Shown here one piece after another: positions 26,593-36,170 of a DNA stretch of 64,000 nt. A program made the position numbers and the translations under genes. The DNA comes from DATATJ01 sp963789075 (GTDB lineage: Bacteria > Acidobacteriota > Vicinamibacteria > Vicinamibacterales > CAVVIG01): contig CAWBJQ010000003.1 in assembly GCA_963789075.1 (NCBI GenBank), positions 744,001-808,000 of the forward strand, written 5' to 3'. The notes under the pieces are model-generated. The model was not told the origin of the DNA and searched no databases. It saw only the letters and a program-made list of their open reading frames with translations. The stretch's first letter is position 1. Each line of letters begins with the position of its first letter.

Positions 26593-27928
26593 GACGACAC
26601 TGTTAGCGTTTGCTTTCGTGCTGGGCGTGCTCGTGTTCGTCCATGAGCTGGGCCATTTCCTCGCGGCCAAGCGCGTGGGCATCCGCGTGCTGAAGTTTCA
26701 GCTCGGGTTCAACCCGACGATTGCGAGCTTCCGCCGCGGCGACACGGAATACAGCATCGGCGCGCTGCCGCTCGGCGGTTACGTCAAGATGGCCGGCGAG
26801 CAGCCGGAAGAGGTCGAGCGCGACGCCAACGGCGACGTCGTGAAGCGATCCGACGAGTTCCTGTCGAAGACCAAGTGGCAGAGGTTCCAGGTCCTGATCA
26901 TGGGCCCGGTGATGAATCTGATCACCGCGGTGTTGCTGCTGGCGCTCGTGCTGTTCCAGGGCGCCGACGTGCCGACCTATGAGGATCAGGTGCCGGTGAT
27001 CGGCGCGGTGGCGGACGGATCACCCGCGGCCGACAGCGACATCAAGCCGGGCGACCGCATCCTGTCGGTCGCCGAGCACCCGGTGGAAACGTGGAACGAG
27101 TTCGCCATGGCGATCGGCACGCGTCCCGATCGTGCGGTGCGGCTCGGTCTCCTGCGCGACGGTCACGAGATTTCCCGCACCGTCAATCCAGTCGCCGACA
27201 AGCGCTTCGGCATCGGCGACATTGGCGTCATGCCGAACGTGCACCCGCACCTGGTGGCGATCACGCCCGGCGAGGCGGCCGAGCACGCCGGGCTCAAGCC
27301 GGGCGACGTCGTGGTCGCGATCGACGGCGAGCCGATCATTTTCTCGTTCCAGCTGCGCGACGCGATCGCCAAGCACGCCGAGCAGCCGCTGCACATGACC
27401 CTGCTGCGCGACGGCGCCACGCAGCAGCTCGCGGTCACGCCCGCCAAGAGCGGCGGGATCGGCCGCCTCGGCGTCAGCCTCAGCGACGATGTGCGGAGCT
27501 ACAAGCCCGGGGCGCTCGAAGCGATTGGCATGAGCGTGAATCGCAACGTCGAGGGCGCAGGCCTCATCTTTCAGACGTTGTGGGGACTGTTTACGCGCGA
27601 GACGTCGCCCAAACAGCTGATGGGGCCGGTGGCCATCGCGCAGCTCTCTGGCGAAAGCGCGCAACTGGGCTGGATCGCGCTCGTCACGCTGATGGCGTCG
27701 CTCAGCTTGAATCTCGGCCTGCTGAACCTCATGCCCATTCCGATCCTGGACGGCGGCCACATCTTCATCATGGCCCTCGAAGGATTGGCGCGGCGCGACT
27801 TCAGCCTCCGCGTCAAAGAGAAGATGCTCCTGGCCGGCTTCGTGCTGATCCTGATGCTGATGGTGACGGTGATTTACAACGACCTCACGCGAATCAGCTG
27901 GATCGAGCATCTGATGCCGTGGAGATAA
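26591..27928 (+). CDS. rseP: RIP metalloprotease RseP (site-2 protease family)
   Basis: A 445-residue inner-membrane zinc protease. HELGH at residues 18-22 in the first membrane segment gives the zinc ligands, and the third ligand motif is NLMPIPILDGGH near the C-terminus. Two PDZ domains lie between, with GSPAADSDIKPGDRILSV and GEAAEHAGLKPGDVVVAIDG as their ligand-binding starts. It probably cuts membrane-anchored anti-sigma factors and remnant signal peptides. The start is a GTG at 26591. It closes the uppS-cdsA-dxr operon and converges on hemL. Confidence 0.94.
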   Translation: MTTLLAFAFVLGVLVFVHELGHFLAAKRVGIRVLKFQLGFNPTIASFRRGDTEYSIGALPLGGYVKMAGEQPEEVERDANGDVVKRSDEFLSKTKWQRFQVLIMGPVMNLITAVLLLALVLFQGADVPTYEDQVPVIGAVADGSPAADSDIKPGDRILSVAEHPVETWNEFAMAIGTRPDRAVRLGLLRDGHEISRTVNPVADKRFGIGDIGVMPNVHPHLVAITPGEAAEHAGLKPGDVVVAIDGEPIIFSFQLRDAIAKHAEQPLHMTLLRDGATQQLAVTPAKSGGIGRLGVSLSDDVRSYKPGALEAIGMSVNRNVEGAGLIFQTLWGLFTRETSPKQLMGPVAIAQLSGESAQLGWIALVTLMASLSLNLGLLNLMPIPILDGGHIFIMALEGLARRDFSLRVKEKMLLAGFVLILMLMVTVIYNDLTRISWIEHLMPWR

Positions 27929-27943
27929 CGGCCGCGTGATCAG

Positions 27944-29231
27944 TTATTCCTGACGTCTCTTCATCGCGGCCCGCGCGGCCGCGATCGTCTTGTCCACATC
28001 CTTCACCGTGTGCGCCGCCGACAGGAACCACGCCTCGAACTGCGAGGGCGGCGGATAGATGCCGCGCGTGATCAGCCCTCTGAAGAAGCGCGCGTACTGC
28101 GAGGTGTTCGCGCTGGTCGCCGACGCGTAGTCGCGGACCGGGCGATCGGTGAAGAACGGCGTCAGCACCGAGCCGACCGCGTTCACCTGGAGGGCGACGC
28201 CGGCGCTCCGCGCCGCGTCGGCGAGTCCCGCCGCCAGGCGGGTGGTGAGCGCCGCGAGCTGCGCGTACAGCTGCGGCGAAAGCCGATCGAGCGCCCAGAT
28301 GCCGGCGGTCATCGCCAGCGGGTTGCCCGACAGCGTGCCGGCCTGATACACCGGTCCGGCCGGCGAGACCAGCTCCATCAGATCGGCGCGGCCGCCGTAC
28401 GCCCCGACGGGCAGGCCGCCGCCGATGATCTTGCCGAGGCACGTGAGGTCGGGCCGAACACCCGCCAGCGCCTGCGCGCCGCCCGCCGCGGCCCGGAATC
28501 CGGAAATGACCTCGTCGAAAATCAGGAGCGCGCCGTCCGCCGCGCAGACCTCCTGCAGCGCGCGCAGAAAACCGTCGGCCGGCGGCACGACCCCCATGTT
28601 GCCGGCGATCGGCTCGACGATCACCGCGGCGATTTGATCGCGGTGTTCATCGAACAGCCGGTGCACCGACTGCAAATCGTTGTACGCAGGCGATCAAGGT
28701 GTCGCCCGCGGCGCCGCGCGTCACGCCCGGGCTCGTCGGCACGCCGAGCGTCAGCGCACCGGATCCCGCCTGCACGAGGAACTGATCCGCGTGGCCGTGA
28801 TAGCAGCCGGCGAACTTGATGATCCGCTCGCGCCCGGTCGCCGCTCGCGCGACGCGTACGGCGCTCATCGCCGCTTCGGTGCCGGAGCTGACGAACCGCA
28901 CGCGCTCGATCGACGGCATGAGCCGGCGCACGCGCTCGCCGAGCTCGACTTCGAGCGGACTCGGCGCGCCGAAGCTCGTGCCCTCGCGCGCGGCGGCCGC
29001 GATCGCCTTGAGGAGCCCCCGCGGCGCGTGGCCGTGAATGAGCGGTCCCCACGACATCACGTAATCGATGAACGTGTTTCCGTCGACATCTTCCAGGCGA
29101 CAGCCGGCGGCGCGCCGGATGAACAGCGGCGACGCGCCGACGGACGTGAACGCGCGTACGGGGCTGTCGACGCCTCCGGGCAGAATCTTCGACGCGCGTG
29201 CAAACAGAGCTCGCGAACGAGTGATACGCAT
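27944..29231 (-). CDS. hemL: Glutamate-1-semialdehyde 2,1-aminomutase (one frameshift)
   Basis: A PLP enzyme of about 428 residues forming 5-aminolevulinate from glutamate-1-semialdehyde. FARASKILPGGVDSPVRAF begins the protein. RFVSSGTEAAMSAVRVARAATGR and IIKFAGCYHGHAD bind PLP, ALLIFDEVISGFR carries the PLP Asp, and LTCLGKIIGGGLPVGAYGG the Schiff-base Lys. One extra base at about 28685 separates LIAC from YNDLQSVHRLF. It is the last gene of the minus-strand tetrapyrrole cluster and works directly after HemA. Two bases separate it from a carboxypeptidase-regulatory-like gene. Confidence 0.93.
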
Positions 29232-29233
29232 GG

Positions 29234-30000
29234 TTACCGGGCTCTGATGGTGGCGAGATCGCTGATGGCGAAGGTCAGAAACTTCTGTTCGTCCTTGTCG
29301 TGCGTGCGGCTGCGCGTCGCGTCGAAGGCGCGCGAGGCGCTGTCGAAATCGCGCTGCAGCAGAAACGTGGACGCCATGCCGAGCGCCGCGCGATACGGAC
29401 GAGGGATCGCGCTCGAGCGCGCGCTGGAACAGCGTGCGCGCCAGCCCCATGTCGCGCGCGAGCAGGGCGATGCGGCCCGCGCCGGCCAGATAATCGGCGT
29501 CGGCGTCCTCGCTGACGCGCGCCAGCAGCGAGCGCACCTGATCGGCGTGGCCCGCCTGCGCCGCATCCAGCGCGGCGGCCAGCGTGGTCCCCGCCTCGCC
29601 GGCCGGCGGCGGCACCGGCTTCAGCACCAGCTGCCACGTGAGCAGCTGGCCGCCGGCATTCGGTCCGCTCGCGGTCAGCAGGCGGATCGGCAGCACCACC
29701 GATTCGGGGAGCTCCCCCGGCGCCACGACGTCGAATTCCCAAATGCCGGGCGCGATCCCCATGATGCTCCATTCGCCCTTGGCATTCGTCCGTTCTGAAA
29801 ACGTGCGCTGGCCCGCGAACGTGCCGGCGGCCGATCCGAAGAACGCTTCGGCGCGCACTTCGGCGTTGGCAATGGGCTCGCCCCGTTCGGTCGTGACGCG
29901 TCCCTTCAGGCGGCTGACCGGCTGCTGCGCAAGCGCGCCGGACGATGCCAGACAAGACCGCGGCCATCGCTGACATCAGACGCGAGCTTGTGCGCATCAT
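29234..30000 (-). CDS. Secreted carboxypeptidase-regulatory-like protein 1 (frameshifted)
   Basis: A protein of about 255 residues with an N-terminal signal segment (MMRTSSRLMSAMAAVLSG). A beta-sandwich follows that reads RLKGRVTTERGEPIANAEVRAEA once one extra base near 29937 is removed, then RTNAKGEWSIMGIAPGIWEFDV. A second, helical half has ARDMGLARTLFQRALERDPSSYRAALGMAS (another extra base near 29396) and ends HDKDEQKFLTFAISDLATIR. The first half is a carboxypeptidase-regulatory/BNR-type beta sandwich; the second resembles a TPR-like repeat. Function is unknown. It is a paralogue of the next gene and is cotranscribed with hem genes. A GGAGGAG ribosome site supports the start. Confidence 0.65.
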
Positions 30001-30093
30001 CGTCTCTCCTCCATCAGCATCAACGAGAATCCGCTTGAGCCCGCAGAAATAGCTCACTCTGCGTTCAGCGAGTCGCGTTGATCGTGGCCGCAG

Positions 30094-30850
30094 TCAGTGT
30101 CCAGAAATATCCATCCGGCTCAAGTCGGCAATGGCGGCCGTCAGGTACGAGCGCTCGTCCTTGTCGTGCGTCAGCTCGCGTGCGGCCTTGAACGCTTTGC
30201 CGGCCGCGTTGAAGTCGCTGATCATCAGCGCCGTCGAGCCGAGGCCGAGCGTTGCACGAAACGACGACGCATCGCGCGCGAGCGCGCGGGTGAACAGCGT
30301 GCGTGCCAGGCCGAGCTCGTGCACCCAGAGGCAGATGCGTCCCGCCGCCGCGAGCGCCGATCCGTCCGCGTCGGCAGGCACGACGCTCAGTGTTTGCGAG
30401 ACGCGCGCGCTGTCGCCGGCGAGCGCGGCGGCCGTGCCCTGCGTCAGCCACTCGCCGACAGCTCCGGGTGGAATCGGGACTGGCTTGAGCACCGGCTGCC
30501 AGGGAGGCGTGATGCCCGCCATGCCCGATCCGGCGGGCACCATCACGTTGATCGGCAGCACCACGACGTCAAGCAGTTGGTCCGGCGGTGCGGCCGCAAA
30601 CATCCAGGCGCCCGCCTTGAAGCCAATCAGCGTCCATTCGCCCTTGGCGTTGCTGCGCACGGTGTACGTCCGCTGGCCCACGTATCCCTCACCGCGCGGT
30701 CCCGACACGGCTTCGATCCGCACATCGGCGGCCGATCGGCTCACCGCGCTCGCTGACGACCCGCCCCTTCAAGCGATTGAGCGGCTGCGCCGGTGCGGTG
30801 ACGGCGATGGTCAGGATGCCGGCGGTGACGAGCGTCGTGGAATGGCGCAC
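30094..30850 (-). CDS. Secreted carboxypeptidase-regulatory-like protein 2 (one frameshift)
   Basis: A paralogue of protein 1, about 250 residues, starting at GTG 30850 with a signal peptide (RHSTTLVTAGILTIAVTAPAQ). The beta-sandwich is RLKGRVVSERGEPI...DVRIEA, with RSNAKGEWTLIGFKAGAWMF. It then shares the helical part HELGLARTLFTRALARDASSFRATLGLGS and the end HDKDERSYLTAAIADLSRMD. One extra base lies at about 30727-30738. The two paralogues and their helical C-terminal halves indicate a tandem duplication. No catalytic residues are visible; a periplasmic binding or scaffold role is possible but unproven. Confidence 0.65.
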
Positions 30851-30866
30851 GGCTACCTCGGTGCAG

Positions 30867-30960
30867 CGTCCCTTACGACGACGAAGGGCATGAAGATACA
30901 CGAAAATGCTTCGTGCGAAGCAGTCTTCGTGATCTCCGCGTTCTTCGTGACTCCGTGATG
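30867..30960. repeat. CACGAAG-family inverted repeat upstream of carboxypeptidase-like gene 2
   Basis: ACGAAGGGCATGAAGATACACG on the left and TCTTCGTGATCTCCGCGTTC with TTCGTGACTCCGTG on the right form an imperfect hairpin in the spacer to hemB. Confidence 0.7.
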
Positions 30961-30974
30961 AAGGCCCGCGACCG

Positions 30975-31976
30975 CTAGCCGATGGCCCGCGCCGCTTCGC
31001 GGGCGTAGTAGGTGATGATGATGTCCGCGCCGGCGCGGCGGATCGCCGTGAGGCACTCGAGCATCGCCCGCGGCTCGTCGATCCAGCCGTTGCGCGCGGC
31101 GGCCTTCAGCATCGAGTACTCGCCGCTGACTTGATAGGCGGCCGTCGGATAGCCAAACGCGTCCTTCACGCGCGCGATGACGTCGAGGTACGCGAGCGCT
31201 GGCTTCACCATCACAATGTCCGCGCCTTCCTCGATGTCCTGTTCGACTTCGCGGAGTGCCTCGAGCGCATTGGCCGGATCCATCTGGTGCGATCGACGAT
31301 CGCCGAACTGGGGCGCCGACGCCGCGGCCTCGCGGAACGGACCATAAAACGCGGAGCAGTACTTCGCCGCATACGCCATGATGGCCACGCGATCGAAGCC
31401 GCGCTCGTCGAGCGCCTGGCGGATGGCGCCCACGCGGCCGTCCATCATGTCCGACGGCGCGACGAGGTCAGCGCCCGCGGCGGCGTGCGACACGGCGGCG
31501 CGCACGAGTTGATCGACCGTCGGATCGTTGACGATCTCCTCGTCGACGACGATGCCGCAGTGGCCGTGGTCGGTGTATTCGCAGAGGCAGACATCGGTCG
31601 CGACGAGCGCGCCGGACACTTCACGCTTGATCGCGCGGATCGCGCTCTGCACCGGCGCTTCCGGATCGTACGCCGCCGACCCGATGTCGTCCTTCTGCTC
31701 GGGCAGGCCGAAGAGCAGCACGCCCCGGATGCCGTCGGCCTGTGCCGCCGCGGTTTCCTTGACCGCCTCGTCGACCGACAGTTGATACACGCCGGGCATC
31801 GAGCTGACTTCGCGCCGGACGCCTTCGCCCTCGCAGACGAACAGCGGGAGGAGGAAGTTGTCGGGCGACAGGCGCGTCTCGCGCACCAGCGCGCGCATCG
31901 GTTCGGACTGGCGCAGCCGCCGCAGCCGCTTGGTCAGGTGCAGCGTCGGGTGGGCGTGGGTTTCCGTGGAGCTCAT
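30975..31976 (-). CDS. hemB: Delta-aminolevulinic acid dehydratase (porphobilinogen synthase)
   Basis: A 333-residue TIM-barrel enzyme condensing two 5-aminolevulinate molecules to porphobilinogen. DVCLCEYTDHGHCG (about residues 122-135) holds the cysteines of a zinc-type active site. IMAYAAKYCSAFYGPFR and IVMVKPALAYLD carry the two Schiff-base lysines. The N-terminus contains RLRRLRQSEPMRALVRET, typical of the octameric enzyme. It has an intact frame within the tetrapyrrole cluster and follows cobA-hemD by 28 bases. Confidence 0.96.
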   Translation of the reverse strand: MSSTETHAHPTLHLTKRLRRLRQSEPMRALVRETRLSPDNFLLPLFVCEGEGVRREVSSMPGVYQLSVDEAVKETAAAQADGIRGVLLFGLPEQKDDIGSAAYDPEAPVQSAIRAIKREVSGALVATDVCLCEYTDHGHCGIVVDEEIVNDPTVDQLVRAAVSHAAAGADLVAPSDMMDGRVGAIRQALDERGFDRVAIMAYAAKYCSAFYGPFREAAASAPQFGDRRSHQMDPANALEALREVEQDIEEGADIVMVKPALAYLDVIARVKDAFGYPTAAYQVSGEYSMLKAAARNGWIDEPRAMLECLTAIRRAGADIIITYYAREAARAIG

Positions 31977-32004
31977 GATGATTCACCGCAGTCCGAGACG
32001 CTGG

Positions 32005-33564
32005 CTAAAGCCTTCGCGTTGCCGTCGTCGCGAGTCTTGCCGTTTCGAAGTGTTCCACGATCGCGTCGACCAGCGCCGGAATCGTATAGTGTGACGGCAC
32101 GATCGCCGAGGTGATCCCGAACTGCGCGGCCGCTTCCGCCGTGACCGGTCCGATCGAGGCCACCACGGTCGTCCGTAGCAGATCCGCGGCGGGCTCCTCG
32201 CCGACGATGCGGACGAAGTTGCGGACGGCCGACGGGCTCGTGAACGTGACCACGTCGATGCGGCCGTTCAGGAGCATCTGGTAAATATCCGGCTCGCCTT
32301 CGCGCTCCGGTTCCGTCACGACCGTGCAGTAGGCGACCGCCTCGGTGACGGCCGCGCCGCGCTTCTTCAGCTCCTCGGCGAGCAGCTCGCGGCCGATATC
32401 GGCGTGCGGCAGCAGGATGCGCAGGCCGCGCACGTCCGCCGCGTCCGAGAGTGCCCGCACGACCGCTTCGGCGCGGTACTCCGCCGGCGTCAAGTCGCTT
32501 TTCAGTCCGTGCGCTGCGAGACTCGCAGCAGTTGCGGCGCCGACGGCACAGAGCTTCACGCCGCCGAGCGCGCGCACGTCCTGCTGACCCTTCAGCAGGC
32601 GCTCCATGAAGGCGTCCACGGCATGGCCGCTCGCGAAAATAATCCAGTCGAACGTGCCTGCGTGCCCGCAGGCCTCGTCCAGCGGTCCATAGTCGTCCGG
32701 CGGAACGATGCGGATCATCGGCGCCTCGATCGCTTCGGCGCCGGCCGCTTCGACGAGCTGGACGAAATCGGCCGCTTGATCGCGCGGGCGCGTAATCAGC
32801 ACACGCTTGCCGAACAGGGGCCGCACGTCGTACCAGCGCAGGTGCTCGCGCAGCGCCGCCACGCGGCCGACGACCAGAATCGCGGCGCGCCGATCGATCG
32901 AGTCTTTCGTCAGCCGCGCGAGCTCGGCGAGCGGGCCGTCGAGCGTCTGCTGCGTCGGCAAGGTGCCGTCGTAGACGAGCACGCCCGCTTCGTCCGGCGA
33001 CCGGCCGTGCGAGAGCAGCGCGCTCAACATCGTGTGCACCTGCTGGGGACCGGCGTAACAGACGATGGTGCCGTCGAGCGTCGCGAGGCTCGACCAGTCG
33101 ATGGACGTGCGCGTCTTCCCCTCGTCTTCGTGTCCGCGGACGAACGTGAGCGTGTCGCCGCCGCCCGGATAGGTGATCGGCACGCCGGCATACGCGGGGA
33201 CGCCGACCCCAGCAGGAATCCCCGGCACGACTTCGAAGCGAACCCCCTGCTCGTGCAGAAACAGCGCCTCGGCGCCGCCGCTGTCGAAGACGAACGGGTC
33301 GCCCCATTTCAGCCGGGCGACCGTCTTGCCTTCGCGCGCCTTCTCGGCCAGCAGATAGCAAATCGCTTCCTGCTCGAGCGGCTGCGGCGCGGCGAGGCCG
33401 ACGTCGATCTTTTCCGCATCGGCGCGCGCGTGGCGAAGAAGCCGCGCGTGCACGAGCCGGTCGTACAGCACCACGTCGGCGGACGCGAGATGCTGAAGGC
33501 CGCGGACGGTGATCAACCCGGGATCCCCGGGACCGGCGCCGATTAGATAAACGGTAGAAGGCAT
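32005..33564 (-). CDS. cobA-hemD: Fused uroporphyrinogen-III C-methyltransferase and uroporphyrinogen-III synthase
   Basis: A 519-residue bifunctional protein. Residues 1-250 are the SUMT (CobA) domain: VYLIGAGPGDPGLITVRG at the start, DVVLYDRLVH, RLKWGDPFVF, and PITYPGGGDTLTFVRGHE follow. Residues about 258-519 are HemD: PLFGKRVLITRPRDQAADFV, then WIIFASGHAVDAFME, LCAVGAATAASLAAHGL, VVTFTSPSAVRNFV and VVASIGPVTAEAAAQFG. HemD makes uroporphyrinogen III, and SUMT converts part of it to precorrin-2 for siroheme or cobalamin. This fusion occurs in Acidobacteriota and Firmicutes. The frame is intact. Confidence 0.95.
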   Translation of the reverse strand: MPSTVYLIGAGPGDPGLITVRGLQHLASADVVLYDRLVHARLLRHARADAEKIDVGLAAPQPLEQEAICYLLAEKAREGKTVARLKWGDPFVFDSGGAEALFLHEQGVRFEVVPGIPAGVGVPAYAGVPITYPGGGDTLTFVRGHEDEGKTRTSIDWSSLATLDGTIVCYAGPQQVHTMLSALLSHGRSPDEAGVLVYDGTLPTQQTLDGPLAELARLTKDSIDRRAAILVVGRVAALREHLRWYDVRPLFGKRVLITRPRDQAADFVQLVEAAGAEAIEAPMIRIVPPDDYGPLDEACGHAGTFDWIIFASGHAVDAFMERLLKGQQDVRALGGVKLCAVGAATAASLAAHGLKSDLTPAEYRAEAVVRALSDAADVRGLRILLPHADIGRELLAEELKKRGAAVTEAVAYCTVVTEPEREGEPDIYQMLLNGRIDVVTFTSPSAVRNFVRIVGEEPAADLLRTTVVASIGPVTAEAAAQFGITSAIVPSHYTIPALVDAIVEHFETARLATTATRRL

Positions 33565-33660
33565 GCAGTCATCAGTCGGCAGTCGTCAGTCAGCCAGTCT
33601 CAGTCGTCAGTCTCAGTCGTCAGTCGTTAGTCTCAGTCGTCAGTCGTTATCAGTCCAGTC
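33565..33660. repeat. CAGTCGTCAGTC word repeat before cobA-hemD
   Basis: Eight or more copies of GTCAGT/CAGTCGTCAGTC/CAGTCTCAGTCGT in tandem between hemC and cobA-hemD. The hemC coding frame ends inside it. Confidence 0.8.
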
Positions 33661-34696
33661 GAGCTGCGCGCTCATGGGAGGATGAGGATGAAGCGGATGT
33701 CCGTCGGCTGGCGACTGTTGACTGGCGAGAATCTCCCTCGCTCCGTCGGCGAGCAGTGCCGCCCCGACGGCAGCGCCGAGCGCCGCGGCAGCCTGCCGCG
33801 GACCGCGCGCGTGCTTGCGAATCGCGCGGCTGCCGTCGAGTGCGATGACCACGCCGACGACCTCAATGGTCTCCGCGTCGACGGCTGACGCCAGCGCCCC
33901 GATCGGCGTCTGACAGTCGCCGCCGAGCGCGGCGATCACGCCACGTTCCGCCCTCAGCGCCGCATTCGCTGCGGCATCGTCGATTGGCGCCACGGCCGCC
34001 AGCGTCTGCTCGTCATCTTCGCGAATCTCGATGGCGACGATGCCCTGGCCGGGGGCCGGGACGCAGGCCGTGGCCGGGAGGGCGAAGGAGATCCGCGAGG
34101 CAAAGCCGAGCCGCCGCAACCCGGCGGCCGCGAGCACGATCGCGTCGTAGTCGCCCTCGTCGAGCTTGCGCAGCCGCGTATCGAGATTGCCCGCGCATCG
34201 GCAGGAAGCGCGCGCCCGGAAAAAGCCGCGTGAGCTGTGCGATGCGCCGCACGCTGCCGGTCCCGATCTTCGGCGCCTGGCCCAGCACGGACACCAGATG
34301 ATCGATCGTCGCCAGGGGCACGCGATCGTCCCGATCCCTGATCCCTGATCCCTGATCCCCGATCGGTAACACCACAGCGTCGAGCGGATCTTCGCGCGGC
34401 AGCACAGCGGCGACGGTCAGTCCCTCCGGAAGGATCGCCGGCATGTCTTTGCTGCTGTGGACCGCGAGATCGATCTCGCGTTTGAGCAGGGCGTCTTCGA
34501 TTTCCTTCACGAAGAGCCGCTTGCCGCCGATCTCGGAGAGCGGCGCCTCCTGCAGGCGGTCACCCGAGGTTTTGATGATCACGATGCGGCAGGGCGGGCC
34601 GCCCGTTTCGGCCACCCGTCGCGCGACAGCGTTGGCCTGCCACAGCGCGAGCGCGCTGCCGCGGGTCCCGAGACGAAGCTCCTGTGCGTCCGGCAT
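33640..34696 (-). CDS. hemC: Hydroxymethylbilane synthase (frameshift, in-frame insert, repeat tail)
   Basis: A porphobilinogen deaminase of about 350 residues. LRLGTRGSALALWQAN begins it. HSSKDMPAILPEG, GTGSVRRIAQL, LPATACVPAPGQGIVAIEI and LGGDCQTPIGALA (the Cys binds the dipyrromethane cofactor) complete the signature. One extra base near 34189 breaks GNLDTRLRKLDEG. About 13 residues (GDQGSGIRDRDDR) after AVVLP come from a tandem GATCCCT word repeat. The C-terminus runs out into the CAGTCGT repeat, adding residues such as QLDWTDND. It follows hemA by nine bases and forms the tetrapolymer that HemD closes. Confidence 0.92.
34322..34366. repeat. GATCCCT word repeat within hemC
   Basis: TGATCCCTGATCCCTGATCCC-type copies in tandem, read in frame as about 13 extra residues. 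A similar TCAGGG word array lies at 14761. Confidence 0.75.
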
Positions 34697-34704
34697 GGCG
34701 CGGC

Positions 34705-36063
34705 TCAGCGGCTCCCGCGCCCTTTTGCGCGTATGAACGGCTCGACCTTGCCGACGGCAGAATCCGGATCGATCGCCGCCGCCTCGCCGGGCTCGTCGCT
34801 CAGCGCAAAGAGCCGCCGCAGCGTCTCGGCGTATGCGCCAACCGTGTCGGCGTCGCCGAGCGACTTCAGCTGCTCGGTCGGCGTCAACAGCAGCTTTTCC
34901 ACGATCAGATGCGTGATCTCGTCGACGCGTGCTCGCGCGTCCGGCGGCAGGGCGGACATCTTGAACTCGAGCCGCTCCAGCTCCGCACGACGGATCTGCT
35001 CGAAGCGTTGCCGCAGGGCGACGACCGTCGGAATCGCTCCGCGCGATCGCAGCCAGCCGCCGAACCTGCTCGACTTCTTCGGCGACGATGGTTTCAGCGC
35101 GGGCGACCTCGGCGGTCCGCCGCGCGAGGTTCTCGCGCACCGTCGCCTGCAGATCGTCGATGTTGTACAGAAACACCTGCTCGATTTCGCCGGCGGCCGC
35201 CTCGACGTCGCGCGGCACCGCGATGTCGATGATGAACAGCGGGCGGCTGCGCCGCGGCCGCATCACGGCTTCGACGTGCGCCTTCGTCAGAATCGGCGCG
35301 GTCGCACCGGTCGCCGCGATCACGATGTCGCTCGCGCCGATCGCGTTGTCGAGATCGTCCCACGGCGCCGCGCTCGCGCCCGCCGATCGCTTCCGCCGTC
35401 CGCGCCGCGTGCGCCATCGTGCGCGAGACGATGGTGATCCGGGGCACGCCCTGCGATTTCATGTGCAGCGCGGTCAGCTTGCCCATCTCGCCGGCGCCGA
35501 TCACCACGCACGCTGCGGCCGTGCAGATCGCCGAAAATCTTCCTGGCGAGCGCGACCGCCGCGTAGCTGACCGAGACGGCCCCGGCGCCGACGCCCGTTT
35601 CGGTGCGGACGCGCTTGCCGACGCCGAACGAGGAGTGGAACAGGCGGTTGAGCACCGGCCCGACCGTCTGTGCGTCGCCGGCGGCGGTGAGCGCCTCCTT
35701 CACCTGTCCGAGAATCTGCGGTTCGCCGACCACCAGCGAGTCGAGCCCGGCGGCGACGCGGAACAGGTGGCCCGCCGCCTCCAGATCGGCGACGTCGTAC
35801 ACGTGCGGCGCAAGGCTGGCGTGGTCCACGCCGTGGAAGTCGCCGATGAACTGCGCGAGATCTGCCCGCGCCGCCGGCACGTCGTCGCACGCCGCGTAGA
35901 TTTCCGCGCGGTTGCACGTGGAGAGGACGACCGCTTCGCGCGCCGCCCCGCGTGTGGCCAGCGCGCGCAGCGCCAGATCGAGGCCGCGCGTCTGAAAGTC
36001 GAGGCGCTCGCGCAGCTCGACCGGCGCGGTGCGATGACTGATTCCGACGAGAAGAAGATGCAT
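34705..36063 (-). CDS. hemA: Glutamyl-tRNA reductase (three frameshifts)
   Basis: A protein of about 450 residues reducing Glu-tRNA to glutamate-1-semialdehyde, the first step of C5 tetrapyrrole synthesis. The N-terminal domain has LLVGISHRTAPVELRER and the nucleophile Cys50 in LSTCNRAEIYA. VGEPQILGQVKEA, the NADPH-binding VVIGAGEMGKLTALHMKS, IVIAATGATAPILT and the C-terminal dimerisation region (FEQIRRAELERLEFKM...EKLLLTPTEQLKSL) follow. The frame advances by one extra base near 35508, 35378 and 35056, each of which restores a family motif. It is preceded by the ccsA-like gene, a common hemX-hemA pairing, and is followed by hemC. Confidence 0.9.
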
Positions 36064-36065
36064 AC

Positions 36066-36170
36066 GAAATTTGGTTATCTGATCATCTGATTATCTGGTT
36101 ATTTATTTGCTGATTGACCCAACCGAAATCAACTCAAATAACCAAATGACTAAATAACCAGATACCGGCG
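36066..36170. repeat. GGTTATTTGGTTAT inverted repeat between ccsA and hemA
   Basis: TTGGTTATCTGATCATCTG words on the left face CAAATAACCAAATGACTAA and CCAGAT on the right, an AT-rich inverted array. The same family recurs at 43404 between nuoJ and nuoK. Confidence 0.8.
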
